This document shows, piece by piece, positions 27,501 through 34,297 of a DNA stretch of 64,000 nucleotides (the first letter of the stretch is position 1; each line of letters starts with the position of its first letter). A program made the position numbers and the translations under genes. Under the pieces are notes generated by a model. It was not told the DNA's origin and did not search any database. It saw only the letters and a program-made list of their open reading frames with translations. The stretch is from Paenibacillus sp. PCH8 (GTDB lineage Bacteria > Bacillota > Bacilli > Paenibacillales > Paenibacillaceae): assembly GCF_002968835.1 (NCBI RefSeq), contig NZ_PKQK01000007.1:62001-126000 (forward strand), read 5' to 3'.

Positions 27501-27953
27501 TGGTTCTCCTTTTTCAGGCTCCCCATAAACCTCCTCAGTCACGGCAAACGTGTCATATCGTTGCATGATACTGGACTGATCCGCACCAACACTGACAATC
27601 GATATATCGTTGTTAAGCAAACCTTCTGAATATACGTCACTTGTAACGCTTTGAGATTCATTGATTTCATTTGGATAAAGTACACTTAGTGCTTCGTCAA
27701 ACCCAATCTGACTCTCTCTCATTTTAAAGAAGGCTGACAGGATCTGATTCAGATTGTATCCTTGATCCAGATAGCCCTGAATAAAGCCTTCCGTCGTACC
27801 AAATTCGTCAATCAGAATCTGAATCAATTCATTGGAATTGCCCTGTTCTTCCTCCGCATATGTAGTCGCCGGAATCCAGTTTGCGAAAAGTCCTGATAAT
27901 ACGGCTACGATGAGTAAAATGGACATAAATTTCTTGGTTATAGAGTGCTTCAA
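21504..27953 (-). CDS. Secreted RHS/YD-repeat polymorphic toxin with HINT domain (WapA-type)
   Basis: A 2149-residue protein. The TTG at 27953 is six bases after GGGGAG. Signal peptide KFMSILLIVAVLSGLFANWI is followed by an acidic Ser/Thr/Pro-rich spacer (about 150-230) and then dozens of YD repeats from about residue 700 (for example YDKQGNRLTMQSDKD). The RHS core closes near 1790-1823 with YLRARWYDPSLGRF and YVDPSGN. A pretoxin linker follows. The HINT domain at about 1913-2051 starts CFTAGTKVQT, carries TTDNHPFW and ends WVHN, implying self-cleavage. The last 98 residues are the variable toxin, with NVIGNGTTMDSIRYELKTG and PVGGKFHSQKGKDYS. The shell would hold and deliver the toxin to neighbouring cells. 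The toxin's target is not known to me. The gene is intact. Confidence 0.88.
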   Translation of the reverse strand: MKHSITKKFMSILLIVAVLSGLFANWIPATTYAEEEQGNSNELIQILIDEFGTTEGFIQGYLDQGYNLNQILSAFFKMRESQIGFDEALSVLYPNEINESQSVTSDVYSEGLLNNDISIVSVGADQSSIMQRYDTFAVTEEVYGEPEKGEPTEEKETVEGEEVELPATDPAIDTPESEQPSAEETGKDNGELPESTTAPEIGATDQGEDTDASDGQNQVSKPAADVIKPLAASTSVPDPGKHITEKAPVFNKNSFNEAPYTVGENGEAISNMSGGLMLEHVDATLPGRNGMGFSLERQYNSASAQFYDMDVGYSTYDYPIYKYFVTYSAVRKKKIPKYHVKYRESMWYQLDNNGDGTVDTETSIQETKIVPKGTYTTEAEAKQVASQRIVYFTAPESRTEQTIKYAASTNSLPSSVDYNSGGFSGTLNKQGGPTVVSGEYKPARTITAPTQSCVNSIPGKYDAKGVWVQTGSESPCPQTKTATVQGQTITLTRSSVTNTKACPSPNKSVANYVCTKTWEAKYDGSVTIPASDTRSYSQTYVGTVTKPGSYSSRRYDNWVLLGGGGKQRKAYNVNELPWVETEITEGEAESTTQATDGTDYWSEASDLKNEINNYPNAAFQNGVDDGYNYYMASKPNAEIRAYQVGNGTDVTYYNKTIPNPLDKTYPLGKGWSWKLPSIETKNNKKEVVFADGGRYEIVGNTLKGYDWEGITVNADTSATVNGETSALVMISADGLTKQYFSTDGRLLQISDGQKNDVQFYYENNTIYNSKLLTQVKDAIGNTIRISYTASAVTIVQGSRTVTYNKQTKNGIELLDSVIDPLGRKTTYSYKLADAKFNLLGFSPERAVLNPYALLTSVQHNTGAKTFYEYENGPVKRYIGEDSFNEAYRVLSRRDQLTYENGSTEDFNRQTLSYTSDLGETYGQDVTFTTAINNGLTNTQYNYRKDYINVDTPTQFYLDRAIVSAEGKTQTISYTYGKTVKGRGYAAPTPTITSETDNQAKDVLTTTVQLDDYGNITSMTDETGRTVTSTYDDTRHWLASMTDMVDSTNKKYTLIKRNNEGNITQIINRKDSTSGELLQQADYTYDAYGNLLTQRISDDSQERSATLEYDSRYQNAFPTQQSMVVSDVDGKQTIVSTFVEYDPVTGDMLSSTDGENHTTKYQLDALGRTVKVVQPDGKVLNASYDDMTNTITVTDESGQQQVTKWNSLGQEIEKGYFSNGTYLVSKRTGYDPYGRAFWSEDALGNRTSNFYDNWSRVISATGPDGSSTTMKYNDVARTATSTDAEGYMQIETYDKWGKVLKTEEKTQQDTGLRTLEKNKYDTISGNTMEQIDGNGNVTSFTYDVMGQLRMVINANGEQTKYVYDMMGNLTKTIDANGNIKENRYDQMGRRIQTLDKSGNVTRSYYSPNGNLTKHVDRNGNALTYDYDVRGILIRKTSPDETINFTVDAMGKRTSMTDRTGTTTYQYDPSTEQLARMTYPDGLSTEFSYDLNGNRTEMKGPFGNTVYFAYDSMQRMLSVGTTKDTPDAQYSYYLNGLFKESQSQNGVNDRKIYNGLDLVYMDQIRDQSALSTYNYSYDNNKNMINRVQEGSQDTFTYDKLDRILSSSPNNEQYTYDKQGNRLTMQSDKDLNVSESEYQYDTRNRLTQVTKDAKKVGYQYNGDNLLVERTENGAGTRYYYDDDAQIIAEAEVRNGTPELKANYIRGTKLEAIEYPDGNKAYVQTNGHGDITELRNANGELLNKYQYDLWGNIVSKEEKVHNPFRYSGELWDDTTELQYLRARWYDPSLGRFITEDTFEGDLQNPMTQNGYVYAGNNALIYVDPSGNVWKWVGDSWKVVKKAGVATANFLILDDLKTFIDPKSSLFDRGMAVAGFLPVGKVFKGGKLIVKWANKEGKVVTKTANSSTAKVVAKGCNCFTAGTKVQTDVGEKKIEDIEVGDKVLSKDENDSIGKTTYKDVTALFRNQRDDIIKLHVGKQIIETTDNHPFWVEGRGWLFADELQVGNELQKADGSNLRIDKIDLVKLDKPVTVYNFTVADYHTYYVTDLGIWVHNTNCFDLNVKPSVSNTKLQNVVKDLYKGQNMPNVIGNGTTMDSIRYELKTGLPVGGKFHSQKGKDYSNALNKLIKSGNLNTQDKGAAQAIYDDLQKALAGK

Positions 27954-28016
27954 CTTGTTCTCCCCGTTCAGATAGTGTGAGTTTTAACCTGGAATTGTTT
28001 TCATCTGTTGTAGCTT

Positions 28017-29237
28017 CTAAGGATTTGTAATTGTTGTTTTGATCAAATTCCCGTTGGCATCATACGTATACACAATTTTTTTGCCAGAGAGAAATACAAT
28101 GCTCGTCAGGCGACCGGCAGAATTATAAGTATACGTATATTTCTTCAACGCTGCTTTCTTCACCGAGTTGCTTGGCCCAGACTCATTGCCTGCCATATCT
28201 TTTGATCTTATTGTAAACGTATGTTCTTTTTCGGGATCAAGCCAAAGGGTCTCAAAGCTGGTTCTATTCGTTCCTCCATAAAAAACATCATCTTTATAAA
28301 TGAGAAATACAATTGTATCATTATTTGATTCTTGCAGCGCATCCCAAGACAATTCGACTGAACCAAAATTGGATGTTTCAATTTTCAATCCTTTCGGGAT
28401 TTCCAGTGGTTTACTGATAGGTGTTATTCCGAAGTGAATATTCATGATACTTTGAGAATCAGTTTGATCGATAAGCCCATTGTTGTTCATGTCAGCTATA
28501 TTGATTTGCTCTGGTGTCAGAGTAAGTATACCTTCTATATGCTTTGTAACCAGCAAGGCATCTTCAGGAGTAATCACACCATCCCCATTGACATCACCTT
28601 TAGGATTCTTCTTGAATCTGATCATCGAAATACTCGGTTGAGACTCATCCCCTGCATTATTTTTCGAACGTATTGTAAATGTATAATACCTCTTCTGTGG
28701 ATCAAGAGAATTGACCAAGTACCTGGTTTCATTCGTAGTTCCAATTAAAACATTGTCCTGATAGATGCTAAATCCAGTTACATCCTTATTTACTTCTTTT
28801 AGTGTATCCCAGGATAAATTAATTGAAGTATGATTGAGTATCTCCATTTTCAAACCTTTCGGGATCTCCAGTAGTTTACTAGTAGGGATTGTTATTCCCA
28901 AGAAAATATCCATGATACTTCCAGAATCAGTTTTATCGATAAGCCCATCGTTGTTCATGTCAGCTGCCTTAATTTGCTCTGGTGTCAGCGTAATTGTGCC
29001 TTTTATATGCTTTGTAACCAGCAAGGCATCTCCAGAAGAAATCACACCATCCCCATTGACATCACCTTTTAGCACCTCTTTGACAGCAAAGTCCTGCTCC
29101 ACAGTGGTTACTTTTTTCGGAGTTGAGTCCGCTGCTTCAACTTCACCTGAGAGCCATATAAGAGAAGACAGTATAGTCACCGTTATACACAATCTGCTAG
29201 CAAGCTTAAAAGTTGATTTATTTTCTCTCCCATTCAT
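28017..29237 (-). CDS. Secreted protein with two dockerin-like modules, two FN3 domains and a YD tail
   Basis: A 406-residue protein: signal peptide (LCITVTILSSLIWLSGEVEA), a dockerin-like pair of calcium loops (DVNGDGVISSGDA, DMNNDGLIDKTDS, about 58-115), FN3 (about 120-210), a second dockerin (DVNGDGVITPEDA, DMNNNGLIDQTDS), FN3, and a terminal YD unit YTYNSAGRLTSIVFLSGKK then YTYDANGNLIKTT. It lies 63 bases upstream of the RHS toxin in the same direction, so it is likely in the same transcript. Dockerins normally bind cohesins; no cohesin is visible here, so these may act as simple calcium modules. The shared tail with 19388-20923 suggests joint assembly. Confidence 0.8.
   Translation of the reverse strand: MNGRENKSTFKLASRLCITVTILSSLIWLSGEVEAADSTPKKVTTVEQDFAVKEVLKGDVNGDGVISSGDALLVTKHIKGTITLTPEQIKAADMNNDGLIDKTDSGSIMDIFLGITIPTSKLLEIPKGLKMEILNHTSINLSWDTLKEVNKDVTGFSIYQDNVLIGTTNETRYLVNSLDPQKRYYTFTIRSKNNAGDESQPSISMIRFKKNPKGDVNGDGVITPEDALLVTKHIEGILTLTPEQINIADMNNNGLIDQTDSQSIMNIHFGITPISKPLEIPKGLKIETSNFGSVELSWDALQESNNDTIVFLIYKDDVFYGGTNRTSFETLWLDPEKEHTFTIRSKDMAGNESGPSNSVKKAALKKYTYTYNSAGRLTSIVFLSGKKIVYTYDANGNLIKTTITNP
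28378..29070. repeat. Intragenic tandem duplication of the dockerin-FN3 unit
   Basis: Bases about 28378-28606 and 28845-29070 are near copies at DNA level. For example TTTGTAACCAGCAAGGCATC and ATCACACCATCCCCATTGAC occur in both. This indicates a recent duplication within the gene. Confidence 0.7.
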
Positions 29238-29337
29238 CTCACGTGCTCTCCTCTTTATTGATAAATTAAGTACAAGACTTGTTTTGACACATGCAGAAAA
29301 CCTAATTATCCTAATCTCCTTCTAAAATCAATGGAAT

Positions 29338-29812
29338 ACAACTACGTTCCACTCTAATACCGAGAAGCTATCCTATCATTTCACAATATGTCTACACCCC
29401 ATTTTTATCGCTTATGCTAAAGAGCTATCTTATTATCGTCGATTCAAATCTATAAAGAAATAGGGTTTTTTTGTTTTAATTTGTCTTATTTTGTCGTATT
29501 AATCCCAAAAAACAGCTATAAAATTTAAATGTTATGTAAACTATCGCTTTGCTGTAATATGTAAATGTAGTATTATATTTAAGTTATAAAAACAACAAAT
29601 ACTATATATAGTTATATAATCTTTCCTTATATATAGATTACTTACTCATTTCACATTGCTAATCAATCCATTTTTTCGACAAGTGATTTCCAATCATACC
29701 TAGATATCTACAATGATAAAAAAACAAGAAGCATAAGGACACATTAAAAAACAAGCCAGTTGATACATCACATTAAGGGATATACCTCAGAATAAAGCCA
29801 CTCCCTAAATAG
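29338..29812. other. AT-rich intergenic stretch, no gene seen
   Basis: About 475 very AT-rich bases with no plausible coding frame. It presumably holds the promoter of the dockerin-toxin transcript. The base composition differs from the rest of the window, which fits an acquired island edge. Confidence 0.45.
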
Positions 29813-29925
29813 TTATTCCATTCGATCCAGAAGCTCGACAATGACCTCATCCAATTCTTCAAGCATCTCACTTTTAGTTGGGTTTTCTAATATGTTTCCA
29901 AATTATCCTTCAATACAATCAAATA

Positions 29926-30198
29926 TTACGAAGGCAATTTGCTAATCGAACCCGTCAACACAAGATATTTCCATGTTGAATCTTTTGTTTCAAAAACATT
30001 TCGAATATGAGGAATCAGATCTTCTCCAAATCTCATAAGTAAATCTTCTACGGATCTGGAAACGGGCCAATTCCCGTCTTGCAACCAATCCATCAGCTCT
30101 GGGATGATAACTTTTAATTCTACATCACTAAATTCACTTAACTTACGCACCGCCTCAAAGTCATGTTTATCGCGGGGAAGACACTCCCTAATATCCAT
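29926..30198 (-). CDS. DUF5071 family protein, C-terminus eroded
   Basis: The 90 residues match the N-terminal three quarters of DUF5071: LPRDKHDFEAVRKLSEFSD, WLQDGNWPVSRSVEDLLMRFG, KDSTWKYLVLTGSISKLPS. The family normally runs on about 30 residues to NPTxSE...LD. That end is still readable in another frame at 29813-29880 (ENPTKSEMLEELDE), so the C-terminus was lost through a stop and at least one frameshift, more than one simple base change. DUF5071 proteins are often seen near toxin loci; here the gene lies at the toxin island edge. It may be a decayed orphan immunity gene (inference). Confidence 0.6.
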   Translation of the reverse strand: MDIRECLPRDKHDFEAVRKLSEFSDVELKVIIPELMDWLQDGNWPVSRSVEDLLMRFGEDLIPHIRNVFETKDSTWKYLVLTGSISKLPS

Positions 30199-30242
30199 TT
30201 AAACTTCCTAATCTCTATGTGCAAAATCATATACTCCCTCTG

Positions 30243-30812
30243 TTACTCTACTGGCTCTACATCCTCTACTCTGATCTCAATCTCATCTTGATTCTTCGTT
30301 GTTGACATCGCGTCTCTTATGCGAATCGCCCACGTTCCTGCATCCTGATAGAATTGTACATCTTCAATCACAGGAACACGTACTTTTTCTCCATCTGGTG
30401 AATATAGTCCACCCCGAATTGCATCCGCCTCACTTAGATGAGCACCGTCTGGAGTATTTGGACAAGATACCGCTATCTTTTCTGCTCTGGCCTGCCCAGG
30501 ATAGGGTTGATTTTCCGGGCCTCCATCCGTCCAGACTTCAACGTAGGAGCCGATCTGCGGATCAGGCGCGTTAGAGAACCATTTTGCCGGATAATACCGA
30601 CTTCCTCCTCCGTTCGCACTGAAATCCTCATATGCAGGATCAACCACAAGAATGGAATTGTCTTTGCGTTCAACCACATAACCAGTGAATCCATCTTCAC
30701 TTGGTGCATTCGCTTGAGTCTGCACAGAGTTGCACTCGATATGTCCTGAACATCCCGTAAGGCATACGATCAGGATTGAGAGCAATATGAGGACTCGACG
30801 AAGATTGGACAT
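30243..30812 (-). CDS. DUF3221 lipoprotein (YobA-like)
   Basis: A signal sequence VLILLSILIVCLTGC ends in a lipobox, so the mature protein starts at a lipidated cysteine and is anchored outside the membrane. A beta-rich DUF3221-type region follows: FTGYVVERKDNSILVVDPAY, IGSYVEVWTDGG, ARAEKIAVSCP. A C-terminal extension DVQFYQDAGTWAIRIRD has no family I know. The ATG at 30812 is eight bases after AAAGGGGG; the ORF opens at 30836. The role is unknown. Confidence 0.75.
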   Translation of the reverse strand: MSNLRRVLILLSILIVCLTGCSGHIECNSVQTQANAPSEDGFTGYVVERKDNSILVVDPAYEDFSANGGGSRYYPAKWFSNAPDPQIGSYVEVWTDGGPENQPYPGQARAEKIAVSCPNTPDGAHLSEADAIRGGLYSPDGEKVRVPVIEDVQFYQDAGTWAIRIRDAMSTTKNQDEIEIRVEDVEPVE

Positions 30813-30938
30813 ATGTATATCCCCCTTTATTAACACCTCTTTCTAAATTTAACGTTCCATTTCAGGTTATTGTTGCAAATACAGCCTTTGGCTCATCCTT
30901 ATCTTCCCGACGGGCCCGGCACGATTACCCCAAATAAT

Positions 30939-31253
30939 TCACTTCTTCATATTCCGCTTGTACACGTACCTTCCCCAGATTACCAATGTTGCGCATAACA
31001 AGACAGCACAGTAAGCCCAGACAAACAGCATGGCAAGCCCCAACCCGATGTTGGCATCCAAGCGTTCATCAACGATCTCTGTGTACAGTGCAAAACCGAT
31101 TGGCACAGCACCCACTAAGAAGAGTCCGATGAGCCATCCACCCCAGCGTCTAAAGCCTGCACCCCCTCCAGTACTGGAAAGCTTACGTATTCCTTGCACC
31201 AAGAGTAGTAGAATCAAAATAAAAATCAGGCAGGTTATGAGAATTTTTAGCAT
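30939..31253 (-). CDS. Membrane protein, 104 residues, three helices
   Basis: Three hydrophobic helices: LITCLIFILILLLLVQGI, WLIGLFLVGAVPIGFALY and IGLGLAMLFVWAYCAVLLCA, with a basic tail YVYKRNMKK. The N-terminus starts directly with a helix. No family is recognised. GGCGAAGGACATG places a Shine-Dalgarno very close to the ATG; the start is not certain. Confidence 0.55.
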   Translation of the reverse strand: MLKILITCLIFILILLLLVQGIRKLSSTGGGAGFRRWGGWLIGLFLVGAVPIGFALYTEIVDERLDANIGLGLAMLFVWAYCAVLLCATLVIWGRYVYKRNMKK

Positions 31254-31402
31254 GTCCTTCGCCTCCTACGTCATTCATAATGATGAACATATCATATAAT
31301 TGAAAATGTAAGCTTGACTATAATTACCCCGTTTGGTGCTCCATGATTCGACTGTGACAACAAGGCAGCATCTCAGAATCACACCTTAATCATGATAAAG
31401 AA

Positions 31403-31455
31403 AGTAAAAAAAACGCCATCATCCTGACTCCTTCCAAGTCATGAACGATGGCGTT
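31403..31455 (-). terminator. Terminator of the FecCD/ABC exporter operon
   Basis: The stem AACGCCATC/GATGGCGTT with a long partly paired loop is followed by T on the minus strand (TTTTTTTT). Confidence 0.85.
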
Positions 31456-31503
31456 ACTTCTCATTTTTCTCACATTTACAATGTTACGTCCACATCAAAT
31501 ACG

Positions 31504-33219
31504 TTAAGCGCCAAACTGTGCATAGTGCAGACGGCTATACACGCCACCTGCGGCAAGCAGTTCCTCATGACGTCCCTGCTCCGTAATTCCTTGTTCGGCA
31601 ACGACAATAATGCGGTCTGCATTTTTGATCGTAGCCAATCGGTGAGCAATGACCAGCGTCGTCCGGCCCTCGGATAACTCAGCAAGTGATTGCTGAATCG
31701 CCGCTTCCGTTTCTGTATCCAGTGCGGATGTGGCTTCGTCCAGGATCAGAATTGGTGGATTTTTCAGGAACATACGGGCAATGGACAAACGTTGCTTCTG
31801 TCCACCGGACAGCTTCACGCCGCGTTCACCAATTAATGTATCCAGCCCTTCCGGCATCGATTGAATCAAGGTTTCCATCTGTGAACGCCTTGCGGCCATC
31901 CAGATTTCTTCTTCAGATGCATCCAGCTTGCCGTAGGCAATGTTCTCCCGAATGCTTCCATCGAAGAGGAACACGTCTTGTTGAACAATACCGATATGAC
32001 TACGCAAGGAGTCTAGTGTCATGTTCTGTATCTCCTGCCCATCGATCGTGATGCGACCTTCCAGCACATCATAGAACCGCGGCAGCAGACTGCATAACGT
32101 TGTTTTCCCTGCACCCGATGGACCGACAAGAGCTACGGTTTCACCTGCACGCACGTTTAGATCGATTCCTTTGAGAACAGGCTCCTGATCGGAATAACCA
32201 AAGGTTACTTGCTCATATCGAATATCTCCGCGCAGATGGGATACCGCAACAGCTCCCGGACGGTCTTCTACATCCGGTTCCATGTCGAGCAGCTCTGTAT
32301 AACGTTTGAAACCCGCAATACCTTTGGGATACGTCTCGATCACCGAGTTAATCTTCTGAATCGGTGTCAGGAACACATTGGACAACATAATAAAGGCAAT
32401 AAACTGACCGTACGTCATACTGCCGTTAATGACAAACCATGTTCCGCATACCAGAACAAAGAGGGATACCAGCTTCATCAGCATATAACTGACAGAAGAG
32501 TTCCAGGCCATGATTTTGTATGCGATCAGCTTGGTCTGGCGGAAACGACCATTGTTCACAGCGAATTGTGCTTTTTCATGCTCTTCATTAGCAAAAGCCT
32601 GAACGACACGGATACCTGTAATATTGTTCTCCACACGAGCGTTGAAGTCGGCAATATCACCGAACATTCGGCTGAATGCCTTGGACATTTTGCTACCAAA
32701 GTAGAGCGACAGATAAATAATCAGCGGCACGATGATAAAGGTTAACACAGCCAAATTCCCGTTAATACTCATCATGATGCTGAAAGCACCAATCAGTGTC
32801 ATCACCGCAATAAATACATCCTCTGGACCATGATGGGCAATCTCGCCAATATCCATCAGATCGTTAGTCATACGGGAAACGAGATGTCCGGTTTTCGTAT
32901 TGTCGAAGAAACGGAACGATAATTTCTGCACATGATTGAACAGGCTTTTACGCATGTCCGTCTCAATGTTAATACCCAGCTTATGTCCCCAGTATGTAAC
33001 GATGAAGTTCAGAAATGAATTCAGGAAATAGATGCCGAGCAATCCCAGGCACGCCCATAGAATCCAATCCCAGCGCCCACCTGGCAGCAAGTCATCCACC
33101 ACTCGGTTTACCGCCAGTGGAAAAGCCAACTCCAGCAGGGCGACCAGAATCGCACAGCTAAAGTCCAGAATAAAGAGCTTTTTGTAAGGCCTGTAATAGG
33201 CAAAGAAACGGCGAAGCAT
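31504..33219 (-). CDS. ABC exporter, fused membrane and ATPase domains
   Basis: A 571-residue half transporter that works as a homo- or heterodimer in the membrane. Six helices in residues 1-290 and the coupling SFRFFDNTKTGHLVSRMTND are of MsbA/Sav1866 type. The nucleotide domain has Walker A GPSGAGKTT (366-374), signature LSGGQ (470-474) and LILDEATSAL (491-500). AAGGAGG stands eight to nine bases before the ATG. It is the last gene of a Fur-box-preceded operon with two iron-siderophore permeases (44-base gap), which suggests siderophore export or recycling; that role is inferred. Confidence 0.88.
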   Translation of the reverse strand: MLRRFFAYYRPYKKLFILDFSCAILVALLELAFPLAVNRVVDDLLPGGRWDWILWACLGLLGIYFLNSFLNFIVTYWGHKLGINIETDMRKSLFNHVQKLSFRFFDNTKTGHLVSRMTNDLMDIGEIAHHGPEDVFIAVMTLIGAFSIMMSINGNLAVLTFIIVPLIIYLSLYFGSKMSKAFSRMFGDIADFNARVENNITGIRVVQAFANEEHEKAQFAVNNGRFRQTKLIAYKIMAWNSSVSYMLMKLVSLFVLVCGTWFVINGSMTYGQFIAFIMLSNVFLTPIQKINSVIETYPKGIAGFKRYTELLDMEPDVEDRPGAVAVSHLRGDIRYEQVTFGYSDQEPVLKGIDLNVRAGETVALVGPSGAGKTTLCSLLPRFYDVLEGRITIDGQEIQNMTLDSLRSHIGIVQQDVFLFDGSIRENIAYGKLDASEEEIWMAARRSQMETLIQSMPEGLDTLIGERGVKLSGGQKQRLSIARMFLKNPPILILDEATSALDTETEAAIQQSLAELSEGRTTLVIAHRLATIKNADRIIVVAEQGITEQGRHEELLAAGGVYSRLHYAQFGA

Positions 33220-33263
33220 GGACTGAAGTCCTCCTTATGCAACCACACAATGATGATTACGTT

Positions 33264-34295
33264 CTATTTGGTCCTGCTTAAAAGATACAGGAAGTATGGT
33301 GCGCCAATGATGGCAACCAGGATACCGGCAGGGATCTCCGAAGGCTGCAATATGACACGTCCCAGCGTATCTGCAACGAGCACGAGCAATGAACCGACCA
33401 GTGCAGATGCGGGTAACAGAAACTGATGTTTTGGACCCACCAGACGACGTGCCAGATGTGGACCGATCAGACCCACAAAACCGATCCCCCCACTCACAGA
33501 TACACATGAACCAGCTAGTCCTACGGCAGCCGCCAGCAGAATCAGCCGCTCACGCTCAACTGGAGCGCCGAGTCCACTTGCCGTCTGGTCACCCAGATTA
33601 AGTACGTTCAATACACGTGCTTTGTACAGAACCAGCGGTACAAGAATAATAAGAAATGGCAACAATGCCGTTACAAATTTCCAGTTCGAACCCCAGATGC
33701 TACCTGCCATCCAGGTAGCTACGAATTGATACTTTTCCGGACTAAGCCGTAAAGTAAGTACGATCATGATAGAGCTGATTCCCGCCGCTACCCCGATCCC
33801 CGTAAGCAGCATACGAGTAGGCATGATGCCCTCTCCTTTTTTGTAGGAAAGAATATAGATCAGGAATGCAGCAAAACCCGAACCGATCAAGGCCAGAATG
33901 GGCAACAGGAATACCGGAGCCGCTGTAGTTGTCGGGAAAAAGGAAACAAACAGCATCACGACCAGCCCGGCACCTGCATTAATTCCGAGAATACCCGGAT
34001 CTGCCAGCGCATTACGCGATACCCCCTGCAAGATACAACCTGACAAGGCAAGTCCTGCACCAACCATCACCGAAATAACAATACGCGGCAGACGGAATTC
34101 AAACAGAATCAATTCCTGCTTCGCTGTCCCGCCACCAAACAGTGTACGCATCACCTCAAGGGGCGAAAGCTTGGTAAATCCTGTATTCATACTCACCACA
34201 AAAGCCCCGATAATGAGTATCGCAAGTACAATCAGCACGATCGTGCTCTTGGTTCTCTTTCTACGCTCTGCTCCAATTACGGTTGAGGATCCCAT
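33264..34295 (-). CDS. FecCD-family iron-siderophore ABC permease (YfhA/FhuG type)
   Basis: 343 residues, about ten membrane helices. The FecCD hallmarks are present: LFEFRLPRIVISVMVGAGLALSG near the N-terminus, LADPGILGINAGAG, and GFVGLIGPHLARRL, the coupling loop to the ATPase. It imports ferric siderophore together with the other permease. It starts two bases after the stop of the upstream permease gene. No binding protein or ATPase gene is next to it, as in Bacillus yfiZ-yfhA which use a shared ATPase. Confidence 0.88.
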   Translation of the reverse strand: MGSSTVIGAERRKRTKSTIVLIVLAILIIGAFVVSMNTGFTKLSPLEVMRTLFGGGTAKQELILFEFRLPRIVISVMVGAGLALSGCILQGVSRNALADPGILGINAGAGLVVMLFVSFFPTTTAAPVFLLPILALIGSGFAAFLIYILSYKKGEGIMPTRMLLTGIGVAAGISSIMIVLTLRLSPEKYQFVATWMAGSIWGSNWKFVTALLPFLIILVPLVLYKARVLNVLNLGDQTASGLGAPVERERLILLAAAVGLAGSCVSVSGGIGFVGLIGPHLARRLVGPKHQFLLPASALVGSLLVLVADTLGRVILQPSEIPAGILVAIIGAPYFLYLLSRTK

Positions 34296-34297
34296 CG

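Noticed and set aside
32209..32745. 178-residue plus-strand frame opposite the ABC exporter
   Set aside because: Antisense shadow of conserved coding sequence, no Shine-Dalgarno.
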